Shown: in pieces, positions 17,888-28,983 of the stretch
How positions within the stretch are numbered: the first letter of the stretch is position 1
How the letters are laid out: each line of letters opens with the position of its first letter
NCBI GenBank assembly: GCA_038237475.1
Contig: JBBRYS010000005.1
Coordinates: 310,001 to 374,000 of the forward strand
Direction of reading: 5' to 3'
Source: JAOAPY01 sp038237475
GTDB taxonomy: Bacteria > Acidobacteriota > Blastocatellia > Pyrinomonadales > Pyrinomonadaceae
DNA length: 64,000 nucleotides
Position numbers and translations under genes: made by a program
The notes under the pieces: generated by a model
Told to the model about the DNA's origin: nothing
The model's input: only the letters and a program-made list of their open reading frames with translations
The model's database searches: none

Positions 17888-18766
17888 ATGGCCAACCTCG
17901 AAAAGCGTTTAGCCGGAAACGTGCCTGGAGACTTCTTTGTTGATACATCATGTATCGACTGTGATACCTGTCGCCAACTGGCGCCCGAGGTCTTCCGCGA
18001 CACCGGCGATGCCTCAATCGTCTTCCGCCAGCCCGTCAGCATCGCCGAGACGCGCAGCACCTTGATGGCGTTAGTGGCCTGTCCTACCGGTTCGATTGGC
18101 AGCCAGCGCGCTCAGGATTATCGCGCGGGCATCGACGCGTTCCCGCTATCCATCGCCGAAAATGTCTACTTCTGTGGCTTCACTGCCGAATCAAGTTTCG
18201 GCGCCTGGAGTTACCTAATCCTGCGGCCCCAAGTTGAAGGTGGCAACGTTCTGATAGACTCGCCACGTTTTGCGACTCAACTGGCAAAGAAGATTGCCCT
18301 GATGGGCGGCGTGCGAAAAATGTTTCTGAGCCACAGCGACGACGTGGCCGATCACGTCAGGTTTGCCGAAGAGTTTGCCTGCGAACGGATCATGCACGCT
18401 GATGATGGCGCGACCAGGCTCGGCATCGACTGGATCTTCAAAGGCCGTGAGGCGACCCGGATCGATCACGAACTAGTTGCCATTCCGACTCCGGGACACA
18501 CTCGTGGACACGCGGTGTTGCTTTACAGAAACCGTTATCTATTTACCGGCGATCATCTGGCATGGTCCGTTGAGCGCGAAACGCTGACTGCCTTTCGCAG
18601 CGTATGCTGGTATTCATGGGACGAACAGATTCAGTCGATGGAGCTGTTGTTGAATTATGATTTTGAGTGGGTCTTGCCCGGCCATGGCCGCATACATCAC
18701 GACACCGCGGAGAATATGCGCGCGCATCTGGAGCGCTGCATTGGCTGGATGAAGGCGCGCCGTTAA
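17888..18766 (+). CDS. Ferredoxin-domain plus metallo-beta-lactamase-fold hydrolase
   Basis: A fusion of an N-terminal ferredoxin-like domain (Cys22, Cys25, Cys28 in SCIDCDTC, and Cys65 in ACPTGSIG, the 4Fe-4S pattern) with an MBL-fold domain. The MBL metal motif reads SHSDDVADH rather than the usual HxHxDH; later ligands are PGHTRGH, FTGDHLAW and LPGHGRIH. The combination suggests a redox-linked or iron-sulfur-controlled hydrolase or oxidoreductase; the substrate is unknown. The start is placed at ATG 17888, just before the ferredoxin segment; in-frame starts at 17786 and 17837 would add unconserved residues. About 40 bases separate it from the small membrane protein downstream. Confidence 0.78.
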   Translation: MANLEKRLAGNVPGDFFVDTSCIDCDTCRQLAPEVFRDTGDASIVFRQPVSIAETRSTLMALVACPTGSIGSQRAQDYRAGIDAFPLSIAENVYFCGFTAESSFGAWSYLILRPQVEGGNVLIDSPRFATQLAKKIALMGGVRKMFLSHSDDVADHVRFAEEFACERIMHADDGATRLGIDWIFKGREATRIDHELVAIPTPGHTRGHAVLLYRNRYLFTGDHLAWSVERETLTAFRSVCWYSWDEQIQSMELLLNYDFEWVLPGHGRIHHDTAENMRAHLERCIGWMKARR

Positions 18767-18805
18767 TTAACGATTCGATTTTCAACCTACGCTAAGAGGA
18801 GAGTA

Positions 18806-19309
18806 ATGAACAAGAATCAGAAGATTGCCATAGGCTGTGGCGCAGTGGGGTGTCTCGGTTTACTCGTGATCGCTCTCGCGGTCGGGATATTTGTTTATCT
18901 ACGATCGCAGCAAAAATCCACGCTATCCCCACTGCAAATTAATTCCAACTCTAATACCAGCTCGAATCGCAATCAGAATTCGAATTCATCTGAGAATGCG
19001 AACAGCAGTTCCACGAATGAGAACAGCACTTCCACCAATTCATCCTCGGACAGTAAGCCGGGGTCATACTCTGATGATGACAAACACAAGTTGTTTCAGG
19101 CAGCCAGCATGTCACAGGACGCGGACCTGCTGTCGCGCGTCATGAAGAAACTGGGATTGTTCACCGCCAGCGGGATGCCGGTTGATGACTATGCACAGTT
19201 CATTAAGGACCATATTACGTGGGGTGCAAGCAACACGGACTTCATTAATTCTCTCGATACACCCGAAAAGGCCAGGGCTTATGTAGAGGATCATTTGCCT
19301 GGGGTCTGA
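18806..19309 (+). CDS. Single-pass membrane protein with Asn/Ser-rich linker, unknown function
   Basis: A 167-residue protein I do not recognise. Residues about 8-32 form one membrane helix (containing GCGAVGCLGLLVIALAVGIF), residues about 45-85 are an extended Asn/Ser/Thr-rich linker, and residues about 90-167 form a compact helical domain (KHKLFQAASMSQDADLLSRV). The layout suggests an extracytoplasmic domain tethered to the membrane by a flexible stalk. The ATG at 18806 has an AGAGGAGAG ribosome site at good spacing, so the gene is real. It is 39 bases after the ferredoxin-MBL gene and could be co-transcribed with it. Function unknown. Confidence 0.7.
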   Translation: MNKNQKIAIGCGAVGCLGLLVIALAVGIFVYLRSQQKSTLSPLQINSNSNTSSNRNQNSNSSENANSSSTNENSTSTNSSSDSKPGSYSDDDKHKLFQAASMSQDADLLSRVMKKLGLFTASGMPVDDYAQFIKDHITWGASNTDFINSLDTPEKARAYVEDHLPGV

Positions 19310-19439
19310 GCGAGGAAGTTTTAGACTTTCCGAAAAGCCGGCCGTCAATAAACTACTGGCTGGAACTTTTGATTAGATGGGCGCGTGCTGTTTCGCGCCC
19401 GTTTTGTTATTTTCAGGGTAGTCATTTTGCCGGTGGTCA

Positions 19440-19500
19440 GAAGTCGACGCTTTGCCGCTTACCAATTGACTACCAACTACCGACAACTAACCAGCTGCAA
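19440..19500. repeat. Low-complexity GACTACCAACTACCGACAACT-type segment before lepA
   Basis: Imperfect tandem of CCAATTGACTACCAACTA and CCGACAACTAACC-like units immediately upstream of the lepA start. It is related to the CAACTGA/TTGTCAG family at 8134-8157 and 30590-30606. No strong ribosome site for lepA is visible within it. Confidence 0.5.
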
Positions 19501-21300
<1,800 letters not shown>

Positions 21301-21431
21301 TCTCTGTTGAGTTTATCCCCTCTCTCCCCGGCAGGGACGCAACCTCTGGTGACCGCGCTTCGTCCAAGTGAAGAATTTAATTGCCAGTCAGTGCTCTCGA
21401 AATCATTAATTCCATAAAGGAGACATTAGAA

Positions 21432-23084
21432 ATGCGACGATTTCACCTCCTGACGATCATCTTGCTGGTCTGTCTCAGCGGCCCTGTCTTTGCTCAGCAT
21501 AGTGGGATGAAGATGGATGCGGCGGAAAAACCACCCGCGCTGAACTCCGGATTGGGCTCGCTCCATCATCCAGTCACAACTAACAACCCGGAAGCGCAGC
21601 GCTGGTTCGACCAGGGCATGGCGCTGGTCTTTGCTTTCAATCACGACGAAGCGGTGCGCTCGTTCAAACGAGCTGCCGAGCTTGATCCGAAGCTGGCGAT
21701 GGCCCATTGGGGGGAAGCGCTGGCTTTGGGACCCAACATAAACCAGGAGATCGATCCGGTCCGTGAGAAAGCTGCATATGAAGCAGTGCAAAAAGCTCTC
21801 GCTCTGGCGCCGGCAGCCTCCGAAAACGAGCGGACTTACATCGCGGCGCTGGCCAAGCGCTATTCAATAGACCCCAAAGCCGATCTGAAAAAGCTTGACG
21901 CTGATTACAAGCACGCCATGAGCGAGCTGGCCAAGATTTATCCGGACGATCTTGATGCGGCCGTGCTTTATGCCGAGGCATCAATGGATTTGCGTCCCTG
22001 GAAGCTTTGGACGCCTGAGGGCAAGCCGGCGCCGGACACTGAAGAGATCGTCGCCGTACTTGAGTCGGTGCTGAAGCGCAATCCGAATCATGCGGGCGCG
22101 ATTCACTATTACATTCACACGATCGAGGCTTCGCCTAATCCCGAACGGGCGCTCGCCTACGCACCCAGGCTCGGCGAACTAATGCCCGCCGCCGGTCACA
22201 TCGTGCATATGCCGGCTCACATCTATGAACGCACCGGCGATTATGAAAAGGCGGCACAGAGCAATCGCGATGCGGCCGCTGCCGATCGTGCCTATATCAA
22301 AGAGAGTGGAGCGCACGGCCTCTATCCCCTGATGTATTACAGCCACAACCTTCACTTTTTGGCCATCGCGAATACCATGGAGGGACGCCTGACTGACTCG
22401 TTGCTGGCAGCCAGGTTGCTGGAAGAAAATGTTTCCCCGGCACTCAAAGAGATGCCCATGCTGGAAGGATTCATGACCGTGAGGCCTCTAATCCTTGAAC
22501 AATTTGGCCGCTGGGATGACATTCTGAAAATGCATCCGCCCGATCCGGCATACTTTGGACTGACGGCGATCGATCACTTCGCGCGCGGTATGGCTTACGC
22601 TTCTCTTAACGATTCCGCCCATGCTGACGAGCAGCAAAAGTTGTTCGCTGAAGCTGTCAGTAAGATCCCCGCCGATGCTTCTTTTGGACTTAATCCCGCC
22701 AGCAAAGTAATGAGTATCGGGACTGCAGTTTTGTCTTCACGGATAGCTGCCACAAAGGATGATCGCAAGACCGCGCTCGACATGTTGCGCAGGGCTGTCG
22801 CAGTTGAAGACTCGCTCGCTTATGACGAGCCGCAGACCTGGATTCATCCAGTGCGAGAGATGCTTGGCGGAGCGCTGCTGCAGTATGGAGACTTTGCCGG
22901 CGCCGAACAGGTTTTCCGAACTGATCTTGAAAATAACAAACGCAATGGACGCTCGTTGTTTGGGCTGATGGAAAGCTTGAAGGCGCAGAAGAAAGAGTAT
23001 GCGGCCGGGCTGGTCCAACGCGAGTACGAAATGGCATGGAAGAATGCCGACGTTAAATTGACAGTTAAAGACCTTTGGTATTGA
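21432..23084 (+). CDS. Exported tetratricopeptide-repeat protein
   Basis: A 550-residue secreted protein. The ATG at 21432 follows an AAAGGAGA ribosome site and starts a signal peptide (MRRFHLLTIILLVCLSG, cleavage near VFAQ). TPR units are clear at about residues 50-110 (WFDQGMALVFAFNHDEAVRSF, ELDPKLAMAHWGEALALG) and again towards the middle and end. A conserved block, IHYYIHTIEASPNPERAL, and HIVHMPAHIYERTGDYEKAA recur in related TPR proteins of soil bacteria. No catalytic motif is seen. It probably acts as a periplasmic or outer-membrane-associated scaffold. The upstream in-frame start at 21381 is not used, given the signal peptide. Confidence 0.8.
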   Translation: MRRFHLLTIILLVCLSGPVFAQHSGMKMDAAEKPPALNSGLGSLHHPVTTNNPEAQRWFDQGMALVFAFNHDEAVRSFKRAAELDPKLAMAHWGEALALGPNINQEIDPVREKAAYEAVQKALALAPAASENERTYIAALAKRYSIDPKADLKKLDADYKHAMSELAKIYPDDLDAAVLYAEASMDLRPWKLWTPEGKPAPDTEEIVAVLESVLKRNPNHAGAIHYYIHTIEASPNPERALAYAPRLGELMPAAGHIVHMPAHIYERTGDYEKAAQSNRDAAAADRAYIKESGAHGLYPLMYYSHNLHFLAIANTMEGRLTDSLLAARLLEENVSPALKEMPMLEGFMTVRPLILEQFGRWDDILKMHPPDPAYFGLTAIDHFARGMAYASLNDSAHADEQQKLFAEAVSKIPADASFGLNPASKVMSIGTAVLSSRIAATKDDRKTALDMLRRAVAVEDSLAYDEPQTWIHPVREMLGGALLQYGDFAGAEQVFRTDLENNKRNGRSLFGLMESLKAQKKEYAAGLVQREYEMAWKNADVKLTVKDLWY

Positions 23085-23148
23085 GAGACTAAGGGCCCGA
23101 CTAAATTATTAAGAGCCCGACTGAAGTCGATACTCTGAACACCTGGTT

Positions 23149-23604
23149 ATGAAAGAAGTTACTGTTTACTGTGACGGCTCGAGCCTTGGAAATGGACGCG
23201 CGGAAATGCGAGCCGCAGCTGTGGCCCTGTTGGGATATCGTGGGCTGTGGCGCGCGTTTGGCGAGTACCTTGGCTCAGCCACTAACCAGCAGGCCGAAGT
23301 AGCGGCTGCAGCCATCGCGCTCGAAAACCTGCTCGAGCCCTGCCGCGTGCACCTGCACTCTGATTCTCGTTATGTCATCGAGACCATGAGCGGCCGGTTT
23401 CGACGCAAAACCAATCACGCCTGGTGGGAACGCCTTGACAAAGCTGCAGGGCGGCATCAGGTCACCTGGGAGTGGGTCGAAGGACACTCCGGGCACATAG
23501 TTCAGGAAGCCTGCGATCTGGCCGCTCGCACAATCGCCAAATCCGGCCGCGTCGACGAGAGCGTCCTGCGCGAGGCGTCCGATAGCGTCGGGGCATTCGT
23601 CTAA
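23149..23604 (+). CDS. rnhA: Ribonuclease HI family protein
   Basis: A 151-residue RNase H. The four catalytic acidic residues are visible in order: Asp in YCDGSSLGNG, Glu in NQQAEVAAAAIAL, Asp in HSDSRYVIE and Asp in QEACDLAAR. The basic handle region and WVEGHSGH match RNase HI. It should cleave the RNA strand of RNA-DNA hybrids (R-loops, primers). The second glycine-rich loop is slightly diverged (NGRAEMRA instead of NPGPGG), so a plant/archaeal-like variant is possible. No clear partner genes. Confidence 0.85.
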   Translation: MKEVTVYCDGSSLGNGRAEMRAAAVALLGYRGLWRAFGEYLGSATNQQAEVAAAAIALENLLEPCRVHLHSDSRYVIETMSGRFRRKTNHAWWERLDKAAGRHQVTWEWVEGHSGHIVQEACDLAARTIAKSGRVDESVLREASDSVGAFV

Positions 23605-23669
23605 TTTCTTCTGTTGCAGGTCATTGGTTCCAGTCCTGGGCGCCTTTTTGCGTGGTCGACCCGAAACGG

Positions 23670-23752
23670 AAGGACTGCGAATTACACAGATGCTGAGGAG
23701 CTGGCACCATGCTTTTGAGTTCTATGTAATCGGCGTAATCGGCGGATGGAAA
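23670..23752. repeat. CCGATTACGCAGATT-family repeat copy upstream of the YCF48-repeat gene
   Basis: The left arm GCGAATTACACAGATGCTGA and the right arm TGTAATCGGCGTAATCGGCG are inverted remnants of the dispersed family. They lie in the 296-base gap between rnhA and the YCF48-repeat protein. I see no gene in the rest of the gap; 23822-23900 presumably carries the promoter. Confidence 0.6.
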
Positions 23753-23900
23753 TTGTTCAATCGCTGACCAGGAATGAGTTTTAAGGGACCGGAACGAGGT
23801 CAGGCACGGGCGTTTATTCGCTTTCCGGTCCTCTCCCCTTTATAATCCACGAATTCATTTCCCAGGGTCATCGGAACGCATACCCCGAAATAAAGAAACT

Positions 23901-25907
23901 GTGCCAGAAGTCATCTCCAATACTGCCTCACCTCGATCGCCCTTCGCTGCGTGCCTCGGTCTAATCCTCGCGCTGTTGCTGAGCGCCGCTGCGGGTCCGA
24001 GCCATTCGTTAGCAGCCCAGGATTTTCGAGGCTGGGAATGGCAAAACCCTCTCCCGCAGGGAAATCTAATTAATTCGATTCGCTTTGCCAAAGACAAACG
24101 GCATGGATGGGCCGTGGGCACTGATTCAGCAATCCTGCACACTGATGACGGCGGCTTTGAGTGGAAGGAACAAATCTCTGCCGCCAACACCACTCTCTAC
24201 GGGCTCTACATCAGCGACAGGAATCGCGCAGTGGCCGTGGGCGCGAGTGGGGTGGTAATGAGTACCACGAACGGCGGCAAACGCTGGGTCCAGCGCAATA
24301 CCGACGTCAAGGATCATTTGTTTGGAGTAACTTTTGCTCCCGATGCCCCTCTGGTCGGGTGGGCGGTCGGCACCTTTGGATGTATTGTCAGCACGACCGA
24401 TGGCGGCCTCAACTGGAAAAAGCAGCCGAGCCATACATCACTTCATCTCTTTTCTGTTTCCTTTATTAATCGAAAATCCGGCATTGCGGTCGGATCCCGC
24501 GGCACCGTGTTAACGACAGATGACGGCGGCGCTGAATGGACGGTCCAGAACCAGACAGACAACCTGCTGACTGACGTCACCTTTACTGGAGACAAAACAG
24601 CGGTAGCGGTTGGATACAACGGGACAATCCTGGAGACCGAAGATGCCGGTACAACCTGGACGCTCGTCAAGACCTTTCAGACAACGGATCTGCTCTCGGT
24701 CTTCTTCAGCGACGCTAAGCATGGTTGGGCTGCGGGTGACAACGGCATGGTGCTGACCACCGGAGACGGCGGTAAGATCTGGTTGCCGGTCAACATTCGC
24801 ACCAGTCCGCGACTCGTAACCGTGTATTTCGCCGACGAGGTGACGGGCTGGGCTGCGGGCAGCGATGGCCTGGTGGTTCGTTCGGACGACGGCGGACTCT
24901 CCTGGCGTCGCTTAACCGAGGGCGGACGCGAAGACCTGGCGCACATTTATTTCCCGGATAACTCGCATGGCTGGGCGGTTGGCTCGCGCGGTAGAATTCT
25001 TTTCACCAGTTCAGGCGGGAAACATTGGACAGTGCGGCCTTCGGGAACCACTGCGAGATTAAACTCAATCTCTTTTGTTAACGAAAACGAAGGCTGGATC
25101 GCGGGCGATCGCGGCACGGTTTTGCATACGCTGAACGGCGGCATTACCTGGGAACCCATTAAGATCGAAGCGCCAGAGGAACTGCTGGACATCGAATTCC
25201 TGACGCAGGAGAAAGGCTGGATCGTGGGAGCGCGGGGGCTCATCCTGCACACTGAAGATGCGGGCCAAACATGGCAGGCACAGCTCGCCAACACTTTCAG
25301 CTGGCTCGAAGAGGTGCACTTCACCGATGAAAACCACGGCATCGCCATCGGCTCGAACGGCACCATCCTGCGCACTGAAGATGGCGGTGCGAATTGGAAA
25401 CGCATTGATCGGAATCTGAAAGAGTGGCTCTATGCGCTTGCCTTTGCCGATCAACTGCGAGGTTACGCGGTGGGTGAGAAGGGAGTCATCCTGCGCACCG
25501 ATGATGGCGGAGTGACGTGGAAAGACATTGAAAGCGATGTGACCTCAAACCTGTTTGCCGTAGCTGTCGCCGATCGCGACGATGTCGTGGTCACCGGCGA
25601 CCACGGCCTGATTCTCCGCAGCCGGGACGCCGGCGAAACCTGGGAAGTACAACCATCGATCACCAGTTCATCGTTATTCTCAGTGGTCTACCGCGGCGGC
25701 ATGAATTTCTGGGTAGCCGGGCGTGGCGGCGCGATCCTGAAACGCAACGAAGCGATTGCGACCGTGAAAGTTGCCGCACCCAAATTACCACCCGCGCTTC
25801 GCGGCGGCGCTCCCAAATTAAAGCCGCCGGTGGAAAACGCGATCACCGACGATGGCGACATCCCGCTCGCACAGCCACCGGTGAAGAAACCCGCACCGCC
25901 ACAGTGA
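23901..25907 (+). CDS. Secreted YCF48/BNR-like beta-propeller repeat protein
   Basis: A 668-residue exported protein. A signal peptide lies in residues about 15-40 (LGLILALLLSAAAG, then SLAAQ). The rest consists of some thirteen repeats of about 43 residues with the pattern GWAVGxxGxIxxTxDGGxxW, the YCF48-like/photosynthesis-system-II-stability fold, probably forming one or two propellers. A Pro-rich tail closes the protein. No function is established for such proteins in non-photosynthetic bacteria; they are often cell-surface. The start is a GTG at 23901; there is no strong ribosome site. It converges with the small membrane gene downstream. Confidence 0.85.
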   Translation: MPEVISNTASPRSPFAACLGLILALLLSAAAGPSHSLAAQDFRGWEWQNPLPQGNLINSIRFAKDKRHGWAVGTDSAILHTDDGGFEWKEQISAANTTLYGLYISDRNRAVAVGASGVVMSTTNGGKRWVQRNTDVKDHLFGVTFAPDAPLVGWAVGTFGCIVSTTDGGLNWKKQPSHTSLHLFSVSFINRKSGIAVGSRGTVLTTDDGGAEWTVQNQTDNLLTDVTFTGDKTAVAVGYNGTILETEDAGTTWTLVKTFQTTDLLSVFFSDAKHGWAAGDNGMVLTTGDGGKIWLPVNIRTSPRLVTVYFADEVTGWAAGSDGLVVRSDDGGLSWRRLTEGGREDLAHIYFPDNSHGWAVGSRGRILFTSSGGKHWTVRPSGTTARLNSISFVNENEGWIAGDRGTVLHTLNGGITWEPIKIEAPEELLDIEFLTQEKGWIVGARGLILHTEDAGQTWQAQLANTFSWLEEVHFTDENHGIAIGSNGTILRTEDGGANWKRIDRNLKEWLYALAFADQLRGYAVGEKGVILRTDDGGVTWKDIESDVTSNLFAVAVADRDDVVVTGDHGLILRSRDAGETWEVQPSITSSSLFSVVYRGGMNFWVAGRGGAILKRNEAIATVKVAAPKLPPALRGGAPKLKPPVENAITDDGDIPLAQPPVKKPAPPQ

Positions 25908-25995
25908 GGGTCACGCCCCACGCACGGGAACGACATAACTCACATCAACTTCAGGAGAAGAACTGAGCTTTAGAGAGCGCGGGCAGGAGTGCAAA

Positions 25996-26217
25996 TTAAA
26001 GTTTGCGTTGGGTGCGGACAGGGTGATCTTTGGCGTAACTATAAGCGCACCAGGCAGAGATTAAATGGACCACCCAGCCCAGCATGCCTGCCGACCCAAT
26101 CCAGGAAACTCCGGTCACGATTAGCCAGATAATCCCAATCAGCACGCGGCCATTGTAAATCTGGCCCACTCCAGGAATTAACAGACTGAGAATGCCGGCC
26201 AGCATAGGATCGCGCAT
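25996..26217 (-). CDS. Small TM2-like membrane protein
   Basis: A 73-residue protein of two membrane helices. The GILSLLIPGVGQIYNGR motif is typical of TM2-domain/DUF-type small membrane proteins, and a second hydrophobic helix, containing IGIIWLIVTGVSWIGSAGML, follows. A GGAGG ribosome site lies ten bases before the ATG (26215-26217), so this short gene is credible. The family's function is not known. It is on the same strand as the peptidase-MA gene, 63 bases downstream of it, and may be co-transcribed. Confidence 0.75.
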   Translation of the reverse strand: MRDPMLAGILSLLIPGVGQIYNGRVLIGIIWLIVTGVSWIGSAGMLGWVVHLISAWCAYSYAKDHPVRTQRKL

Positions 26218-26280
26218 AGTTATTAACCTCCGCGGGGCTATACGTGGTTGTTTGCGATTTTGTTCGGGCCGCTTAATTGA

Positions 26281-28209
26281 TCAACCCTGCAGCTTGAAAT
26301 CCTGCGGCACGAATTCAACGGAGGTGACAGTCCCTTCGATCTTTCCTTTTGGATCCGGCAGCGGCAGATAGCAGACGACGATCGCATTCTGGATCTTGCG
26401 TGGACCACAGTTGATTTCCATTCCCGCATCTGCACTGAACGAGATCATTTCTACTTTCTCAAAATTTTGTGTGTGCAGTCTCACCAGGCGATCGTCAACC
26501 TTGATAATGAACGTAATGCCCTTCGCGTCGCATTCAAGGCGCACCAGCAATCCCTGAACGCGTTTTTCACCCGCCGCAACAGGCCTAAGCGACTGGCGTA
26601 GTATCGCAGAGGGATCCGAAGGGGTATCCACACTGGTCTGCTCCGCTCCAGAGAATGACGGCCGGGTTCTTCTCAACTCCGGCGCCTCTTTGCTCATGGC
26701 CTCGAAGCGCGCCCTTTGTTCTTCATTAGCCTTCAGCTGGCTAATCAGGTTCTGAGCATGGTTCCGCAATTGCTGATCACTGCCGTTCTGACTCAGGCGT
26801 TCGAGCAGCGGGCGCGCGGTATTGAAATCTTCTTTCGCCACGTAGATCTGCGCGAGCGTGAAGAGCAGATCATTCCTTCCCGGCGACGTCGCCAGGACCC
26901 GCTTGAGCAAAACAATCGATTCATCAAGCTGCGTATGCGTTACCAGATTTATGAACGCGAGGAGATTGTAGGACTCGGGAAAGTCAGGCCTCAGTTCGAT
27001 GGCCCGGTTTAATTCTGCGCGCATCTTTGCCAGCGTGGCCGGGTCATACTCAGAAATTCGGAGCTGGTCCATGCCTGCGCGACTGAGCACAAAAGCTGTG
27101 TAGTAGTGAATCAGGTAATTTTGTGAAGCGGTCGCCGCCGCCCGTTCCAGGCTCTGCCGGGCTTCTGCGAGCTTGCCCTGGCGCACCAACAACATTCCCA
27201 GTGATGCATGTGCCGCTGCGAGATTTGGTTCCAGCTCGAGCGCCTTGTGCAAATAGTTCTCGGCTTCGGCTCGTTGACTGTGCAGCAACAGGTCGCCGAG
27301 ATAGGCGTTAGCTTCAGCTTCACTGACGGGGGCCACCTGCATCTCGGTATCCAGCTGCAGTTTGTTTTCAAAGTGGCCGGTCGTTACCGGATAGCTGTCG
27401 CGTTTGACGTACTCGCGCAACGCCGTTTCCATGCTTTCAAAGCTGGTTTGAAAAGCTCGCTGAAAAGCCTCCTCCATCGGAACGTTCGCTTCGCCCAACT
27501 CGATAAACTTGCCGAGTTGCTGCAGTCGCTCACCTTTGTTGTTGCCGATCAGGTAATGCATCAGTGCCCACGACTGGGCGTAGAAGATGCTCTGCTTTTC
27601 CCGCTCGTTATAGTAAGGGGACCGCTGGTCCACCTTGAAAAGCGTGCGCAGCGGCAGCATTTTACTTTGCCGCAGAAGATAGACATGGTTCGCGATCGGT
27701 TTGCCCAGCACTACTTTGCGGTCGTCGGTAATACTGAAAGTGCTGTAGTACTCTGCCAGGCCCTCATTGAACCAGGTCGGGACATTCCCATTCGTATTAT
27801 TAATCAGCAGGTGAGTGTATTCGTGGAAAATGACGTTGAAGGGATTCTGAGTGTCGTTTACTTCTGTCTTCAACGTGATGTAATTCACGTCCGGCCCAGG
27901 TTGAAAATAACCTGCGGTATTGGCATTCGGCTTGAACGGACGATAAGAGCTGTCGCTTTTGAAAACGATCACGGTCGTCGGCACCGGCGAGTTAAAGTTC
28001 GCATTCGCAAAGAGACGCGAGGCAACTTCGCGAAACTGCTCCAGCTTCACGGCCACCTGCTTGATTTCCTTTTCGCTGCCATTGCCGATCAGCAGGAAAT
28101 TTTTTGAGCGCACGCTGGTCCAGGAATCTTTCGCCGAGACGACTGCGCCGAACGAAAATATGAGTAAGAGGAAGAAAGATATCGCGAGGAACCGATTCGA
28201 GCGTTTCAT
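26281..28209 (-). CDS. Exported DUF1570/peptidase MA-like protein with TPR repeats
   Basis: A 642-residue protein. The ATG at 28207-28209 follows AAAGGAG, then a signal peptide or anchor (FLAISFFLLLIFSFGAVVSA). Residues about 40-240 form a gluzincin-like domain with the zinc motif HEYTHLLIN and downstream GLAEYYS supplying the third ligand, as in peptidase MA/DUF1570 proteins. The C-terminal half has TPR units (YLHKALELEPNLAAAHASLG and following), then a short beta domain. The motif predicts zinc binding; proteolysis has not been shown for most relatives. A start six bases further upstream (GTG, 28215) is possible but lies in the ribosome site. Confidence 0.82.
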   Translation of the reverse strand: MKRSNRFLAISFFLLLIFSFGAVVSAKDSWTSVRSKNFLLIGNGSEKEIKQVAVKLEQFREVASRLFANANFNSPVPTTVIVFKSDSSYRPFKPNANTAGYFQPGPDVNYITLKTEVNDTQNPFNVIFHEYTHLLINNTNGNVPTWFNEGLAEYYSTFSITDDRKVVLGKPIANHVYLLRQSKMLPLRTLFKVDQRSPYYNEREKQSIFYAQSWALMHYLIGNNKGERLQQLGKFIELGEANVPMEEAFQRAFQTSFESMETALREYVKRDSYPVTTGHFENKLQLDTEMQVAPVSEAEANAYLGDLLLHSQRAEAENYLHKALELEPNLAAAHASLGMLLVRQGKLAEARQSLERAAATASQNYLIHYYTAFVLSRAGMDQLRISEYDPATLAKMRAELNRAIELRPDFPESYNLLAFINLVTHTQLDESIVLLKRVLATSPGRNDLLFTLAQIYVAKEDFNTARPLLERLSQNGSDQQLRNHAQNLISQLKANEEQRARFEAMSKEAPELRRTRPSFSGAEQTSVDTPSDPSAILRQSLRPVAAGEKRVQGLLVRLECDAKGITFIIKVDDRLVRLHTQNFEKVEMISFSADAGMEINCGPRKIQNAIVVCYLPLPDPKGKIEGTVTSVEFVPQDFKLQG

Positions 28210-28268
28210 GAGCACTCCTTTCGGGTCGAACTGAGACAGCGCCTGGAACCGCAGCCTTCCGCGTGCTG

Positions 28269-28289
28269 CCTGCCGGCTTTTTGCCGGCA
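28269..28289 (-). terminator. Hairpin downstream of leuD
   Basis: CTGCCGGC-TTTTT-GCCGGCAG is a perfect 8-bp stem with a 5-base loop, 66 bases after the leuD stop and 60 bases before the next gene on the same strand. It may end the leu transcript. No T-tract follows it on either strand, so intrinsic termination is uncertain. Confidence 0.45.
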
Positions 28290-28354
28290 GAGATTGTCGA
28301 GAGGCTGAGAGTCTACATCTGTCCGGTCACAATATGACAGGTCTGGCCGCCGAG

Positions 28355-28972
28355 CTACGGCACGCTGGAAGCGTTCGGTTTCAGTGGCGGGTGACGAGAT
28401 TCAAAGTCGGTAATGTCTACTGCGTGCTTTAGGGTGAGGTCGATGTCATCCAGACCTTCCAGCAGGCAATAGCGTTGGAAGTCAGCGACGGCAAAGTTCG
28501 CGCTGAACCCGTCCGCGGTGCTCACCAGCCGGCGCTCAAGATCGACTGTCAACTGAAACTGCTCGACGGCACGCACCCTTTGCAGCAACTCGTCGACTTC
28601 AGCATCGGCAAGAACTACCGGCAGGAGGCCATTCTTCTGACAATTGTTCGCGAATATGTCTGCGAACGAGCGGGCAATGATCGCTCGAAAGCCAAAATCA
28701 CCGAGTGCCCAGGGGGCATGCTCGCGTGAGGAACCACAACCAAAATTCTTGCCCGCCAGCAAAATAGAGGCGCCGCGATAGCGCGGCTGGTTTAAAGAAA
28801 ACTCTTCGTTCAGTTCCCCACTCGGCCGGTAGCGCCAGTCATAAAATAAGAACTCACCAAAACCAGTGCGCTCAATGCGCTTCAGAAACTGTTTGGGAAT
28901 AATCTGATCAGTGTCGACGTTGGCACTGTCGAGCGGAGCCACCAGGCCCGTATGCTTGCGAAAAGGAATCAT
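28355..28972 (-). CDS. leuD: 3-isopropylmalate dehydratase small subunit
   Basis: A 205-residue swivel subunit of isopropylmalate isomerase. Hallmarks are ANVDTDQIIPKQFLKRIERT near the N-terminus, FGCGSSREHAPWAL (the substrate-binding loop) and ARSFADIFANNCQKNGLLPV. With LeuC it isomerises 2-isopropylmalate to 3-isopropylmalate in leucine synthesis. Length is normal. It is last in the leuA-leuB-leuC-leuD order, separated from leuC by a 195-base gap holding a heptamer repeat array, so coupling to leuC translation is unlikely. Confidence 0.96.
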   Translation of the reverse strand: MIPFRKHTGLVAPLDSANVDTDQIIPKQFLKRIERTGFGEFLFYDWRYRPSGELNEEFSLNQPRYRGASILLAGKNFGCGSSREHAPWALGDFGFRAIIARSFADIFANNCQKNGLLPVVLADAEVDELLQRVRAVEQFQLTVDLERRLVSTADGFSANFAVADFQRYCLLEGLDDIDLTLKHAVDITDFESRHPPLKPNASSVP

Positions 28973-28983
28973 AACGGTCGTCT

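Noticed and set aside
19369..19500. In-frame N-terminal extension of LepA
   Set aside because: It encodes repeat-derived residues (DYQLPTTNQLQ) ahead of the standard LepA start MNSDRIRNFS.
27208..28107. Long open frame on the plus strand opposite the peptidase-MA gene
   Set aside because: Its product has no recognisable domain, while the minus strand encodes a signal peptide, HEYTH motif and TPRs with a ribosome site. It is a shadow.
28207..28354. Possible tRNA or small RNA around the hairpin at 28269-28289
   Set aside because: Only one simple hairpin is present; no cloverleaf or conserved T-loop is visible.
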